Shown here: one piece after another, positions 23,263 through 25,653 of the stretch
How positions within the stretch are numbered: position 1 is the stretch's first letter
How the letters are laid out: each line of letters begins with the position of its first letter
Origin: CBDUBH01 sp965365345
GTDB lineage: Bacteria; Bacteroidota; Ignavibacteria; Ignavibacteriales; SURF-24
Length of the DNA stretch: 25,653 nucleotides
Direction of reading: 5' to 3'
Assembly (NCBI GenBank): GCA_965365345.1
Contig: CBDUBH010000050.1
Location: 1-25,653 of the forward strand
Translations under genes and position numbers: made by a program
Notes under the pieces: generated by a model
Told to the model about the DNA's origin: nothing
Database searches by the model: none
Seen by the model: the letters and a program-made list of their open reading frames with translations, nothing else

Positions 23263-23772
23263 ATGAAAAAATATATTTTTGCCTTTATCTTTTTTTTGGG
23301 ATTTGCGAATTTAGCGAATGCACAATTAAAAATAGGTTATGTTGATTCCGATACAATTCTAGACAGGTTGCCGGATGCACAAGATGCACAGCAAAGACTT
23401 GATGCCATGATAAAAGAATGGCAGGATGAATTGAATAAATTGGAAAGCGAATGGAAGGAAAGATACGATGATTACGAAAGAAGAAAGCTTATAATGAGCG
23501 ATCAAACCCGTGCAGAAGTTGAAGCCGAACTTGTTAAACTTGAAGAACAGATGAATGAATACAGACAAAAAAAATTCGGCGTAAACGGTGAATTGTTTCA
23601 AAAACAAGATGAAGTAATGAAACCGATTCAAAACCGGGTTTTTGAAGCAATAAGACAAGTTGCTGAAGAGCAGGATCTGGATTTCGTGTTTGACAGAAGC
23701 GGAGATATCTTATTCCTTTACGCTAAAGAAAAATTTGACATTACAAATCAAGTGCTGGAAAAGTTAAAATAA
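23263..23772 (+). CDS. OmpH/Skp-family periplasmic chaperone, copy 2
   Basis: A 169-residue paralogue of the preceding gene. The signal peptide ends NANA-Q. IGYVDSDTILDRLPDAQDAQ, KFGVNGELFQKQDEVMKPIQ and FVFDRSGDILFLYAKEKFD align with copy 1 over the whole length, but the coiled-coil arm has diverged and is more strongly charged (ESEWKERYDDYERRK). It starts 18 nt after copy 1 and ends 2 nt before lpxD. The duplication is local and both copies look intact, so each may serve a different substrate set or form mixed trimers. Confidence 0.92.
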   Translation: MKKYIFAFIFFLGFANLANAQLKIGYVDSDTILDRLPDAQDAQQRLDAMIKEWQDELNKLESEWKERYDDYERRKLIMSDQTRAEVEAELVKLEEQMNEYRQKKFGVNGELFQKQDEVMKPIQNRVFEAIRQVAEEQDLDFVFDRSGDILFLYAKEKFDITNQVLEKLK

Positions 23773-23774
23773 AA

Positions 23775-24836
23775 ATGGAAATTAAATTATCTGATGCCGC
23801 CGATTTAGTCGGCGGTAAAATTATAGGCGATGAAAATCTCGTTATAAAAAATATTGCCAAAATTGAAGAAGCCGAATCCGGCGATCTTACTTTTTTATAT
23901 TTGCCCGCTTACGAAAAATTTCTTTCAGACACAAAAGCCTCGGCAGTTCTAATAAAACCCGAATTCCAAAAATCAAATAAAAATATTTCTTATATTGAAG
24001 TTCAAAATCCAAATGCGGCATTTTTGAAAATCGTAAATTCATTTTTCAAACCCGAATTTAATTTAAGCGGAATTGATGAAACCGCTTTTATTGATCCTTC
24101 CGCGGAAATCGGGGAAAATGTTGCAATTGGAAAAAATGTAGTTATCTCTGCAAATTGCAAAATCGGAAATAACACAAAAATTTATCACAATACCGTCATT
24201 CTTGAAAATGTTGAGATCGGTAGTGATACTTTAATTTTTCAAAATGTAAGCATAAGAGAAAATTGCAAGATTGGGAACCGCGTAATAATTCACAGCGGAA
24301 CCGTGATAGGATCTGATGGATTTGGCTATGCGCCAAATTCTGATGGCAGTTACGCAAAAATTCCTCAAATAGGAAATGTTATTATTGAAGATGAAGCTGA
24401 ACTAGGTTCAAATGTTTCTGTTGATAGAGCTTCAATCGGTAGCACTGTAATAAAAAAAGGTGCAAAGATTGATAATCTGGTTCAGATCGCACATAATGTG
24501 GTTGTCGGAGAACACACTGTTATATCAGCCCAAACGGGAATTTCCGGAAGTACAAAAATCGGAAGCAATTGTATTTTAGCAGGGCAGGTTGGAATTGTCG
24601 GTCACATTCAAATAACCGATAAAGTTATAATCGGCGCACAATCCGGTGTATCAAAAAGTCTTTCAAAATCCGCAACTTATATGGGTTCTCCCGCAAAAGA
24701 ACACAGAACATTTTTAGTTCAGGAAGCGCATGTTCGAAACATTGCCGATTATGCAAACAAAATCAAAAATTTAGAAAATAAAATTGATCAATTACAAAAA
24801 ATCATAGATGAAATTACGAGTGGAAAAGGAGTTTAA
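23775..24836 (+). CDS. lpxD: UDP-3-O-acylglucosamine N-acyltransferase LpxD
   Basis: A 353-residue LpxD that adds the second 3-hydroxyacyl chain from acyl-ACP in lipid A synthesis. The N-terminal uridine-binding domain contains SGDLTFLYLPAYE. From residue ~105 the protein shows hexapeptide repeats of a left-handed beta-helix (IGENVAIGKNVVI, IGNNTKIYHN and similar). The catalytic base is H240 in DNLVQIAHNVVVG, equivalent to E. coli H239. The C-terminus is a helical/coiled-coil tail. It starts 2 nt after the second skp-like gene. The lpxC start lies 3 nt after its stop. Confidence 0.96.
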   Translation: MEIKLSDAADLVGGKIIGDENLVIKNIAKIEEAESGDLTFLYLPAYEKFLSDTKASAVLIKPEFQKSNKNISYIEVQNPNAAFLKIVNSFFKPEFNLSGIDETAFIDPSAEIGENVAIGKNVVISANCKIGNNTKIYHNTVILENVEIGSDTLIFQNVSIRENCKIGNRVIIHSGTVIGSDGFGYAPNSDGSYAKIPQIGNVIIEDEAELGSNVSVDRASIGSTVIKKGAKIDNLVQIAHNVVVGEHTVISAQTGISGSTKIGSNCILAGQVGIVGHIQITDKVIIGAQSGVSKSLSKSATYMGSPAKEHRTFLVQEAHVRNIADYANKIKNLENKIDQLQKIIDEITSGKGV

Positions 24837-24839
24837 TGA

Positions 24840-25653
24840 ATGATAGAAAGACAAAGAACTATCGTTAATTCGGTTTCGATGTCAGGCACGGGTTTACACA
24901 CCGGCGCTTCTTGCACAATGACTTTTAAGCCGGCACCTGAAAATTGCGGAATAAAATTCGTTAGAACAGATCTCGGCGGAAATCCTGAAATTCCCGCAAT
25001 TGCAGATAATGTTGTTGATATTTCTAGAGGAACAACAATTGGAATCGGCGAAGCAAAAGTTCACACCGTGGAACATGTTCTGGCTGCCGTTAGCGGACTT
25101 CAAATAGATAATATAATAATTGAAATAGACGGAATTGAACCTCCGGTTGGTGATGGAAGCGCAATGCCTTATGTGGAAATTTTAATGAAAGCCGGATTTC
25201 AGCAGCAGGATGCACCAAAAGATTATTTAATAATTGATGAAACGGTTCAATATCATAATGAAGAAGATCAAATTGATATTGTTGCTTTACCGCTTGATAA
25301 ATTCAGAGCAACCGTAATGGTAGATTATCAAAATCCTGCTTTGGGAAGTCAGCATACAGGATTGTTCGATCTCGAAAAAGAATTCATTTCGGAATTTGCT
25401 CCATCAAGAACTTTCAGTTTTTTAAGTGAAATTGAAATGCTTGCAAATCGCGGCTTAATTAAAGGCGGAAATCTTGATAACGCAGTTGTTATCGTTGATA
25501 AAAAAATGAGCGAAACCGAACTTGATGAATTAAGTAAAAAGATAGGACTAGAAGGAAAAATTACAATCGGTACAACCGGATTTTTAAATGATAAAACTTT
25601 CAGATATAAAAATGAGCCGGTACGTCATAAATTGCTTGATCTAATCGGAGATT
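24840..25653 (+). CDS. lpxC: UDP-3-O-acyl-N-acetylglucosamine deacetylase LpxC, 5' part (cut by window end)
   Basis: The frame is open from the ATG at 24840 to the right edge (271 codons seen), giving MIERQRTIVNSVSMSGTGLH at the N-terminus. LpxC is the zinc deacetylase that commits lipid A synthesis. The catalytic Glu and first zinc His are E78-H79 in HTVEHVLAAVSG. The second pair, H263 and D267 in RHKLLDLIGD, is reached just before the window ends. An ATG at 24836 overlapping the lpxD stop opens only a very short frame and is not the start. In Bacteroidota/Chlorobi-type bacteria LpxC is commonly fused to FabZ, but that part would lie outside this window. Confidence 0.95.
   Translation, partial: MIERQRTIVNSVSMSGTGLHTGASCTMTFKPAPENCGIKFVRTDLGGNPEIPAIADNVVDISRGTTIGIGEAKVHTVEHVLAAVSGLQIDNIIIEIDGIEPPVGDGSAMPYVEILMKAGFQQQDAPKDYLIIDETVQYHNEEDQIDIVALPLDKFRATVMVDYQNPALGSQHTGLFDLEKEFISEFAPSRTFSFLSEIEMLANRGLIKGGNLDNAVVIVDKKMSETELDELSKKIGLEGKITIGTTGFLNDKTFRYKNEPVRHKLLDLIGD

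Overview
This is an AT-rich stretch of a bacterial chromosome from a Gram-negative, diderm organism. It carries Kdo-type lipopolysaccharide (LPS) synthesis and export genes, BamA, Skp-like chaperones, LpxD and LpxC. Protein flavour and gene order suggest the Ignavibacteria/Chlorobi side of the Bacteroidota-Chlorobi group. That placement is my inference from recognised families, not a database result. I see no tRNA, rRNA, CRISPR array, insertion sequence or prophage, and base composition is even throughout, so this is core chromosome rather than an island. About 30 protein genes are present, all on the + strand except one MlaE-like permease.

Layout. 1-550: a small secreted YHS/TRASH-like metal-binding protein with its own terminator. 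567-4436: an M48 (Ste24-like) membrane protease, gatC, a SAM methyltransferase, kdsB and a PLP-dependent D-cysteine desulfhydrase/ACC deaminase-like enzyme. 4654-5130: a free-standing cobalamin-binding mutase subunit with a terminator. 5239-12639: a long, tightly packed run of a membrane acyltransferase (DUF1624/HGSNAT-like), ruvB, kdsA, an unrecognised 254-residue protein, kdsD, lptC, a long OstA/LptA-like protein and lptB. With kdsB upstream, this run makes CMP-Kdo and supplies much of the LPS export bridge. 12640-13107 is a gene-free AT-rich gap that ends in a promoter with repeat structure.

13108-14240: a secreted protein with a Spy-like helical core and an acidic Asn/Asp-rich tail, then a CsbD-family protein and a bidirectional terminator. 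14266-15033 (minus): a solitary MlaE-type permease. 15368-17556: ilvE and an alkaline phosphatase, then a terminator. 17723-19117: lexA with a sigma-70-like promoter, followed by two small unrecognised genes, one WYL-like and one resembling a degenerate PD-(D/E)XK nuclease fold. 19331 to the end: uppS, bamA, two tandem skp/ompH-like genes, lpxD and the 5' part of lpxC, the classic envelope-biogenesis order. LpxC runs off the right edge, and in this clade it is commonly fused to FabZ.

Most of the window is ordinary envelope housekeeping. The least explained parts are the lexA operon and its promoter repeats, the secreted protein/CsbD pair with its operator-like promoter, the unknown gene inside the Kdo/Lpt operon, the MlaE gene without visible MlaF/MlaD partners, and the structured gap before uppS.
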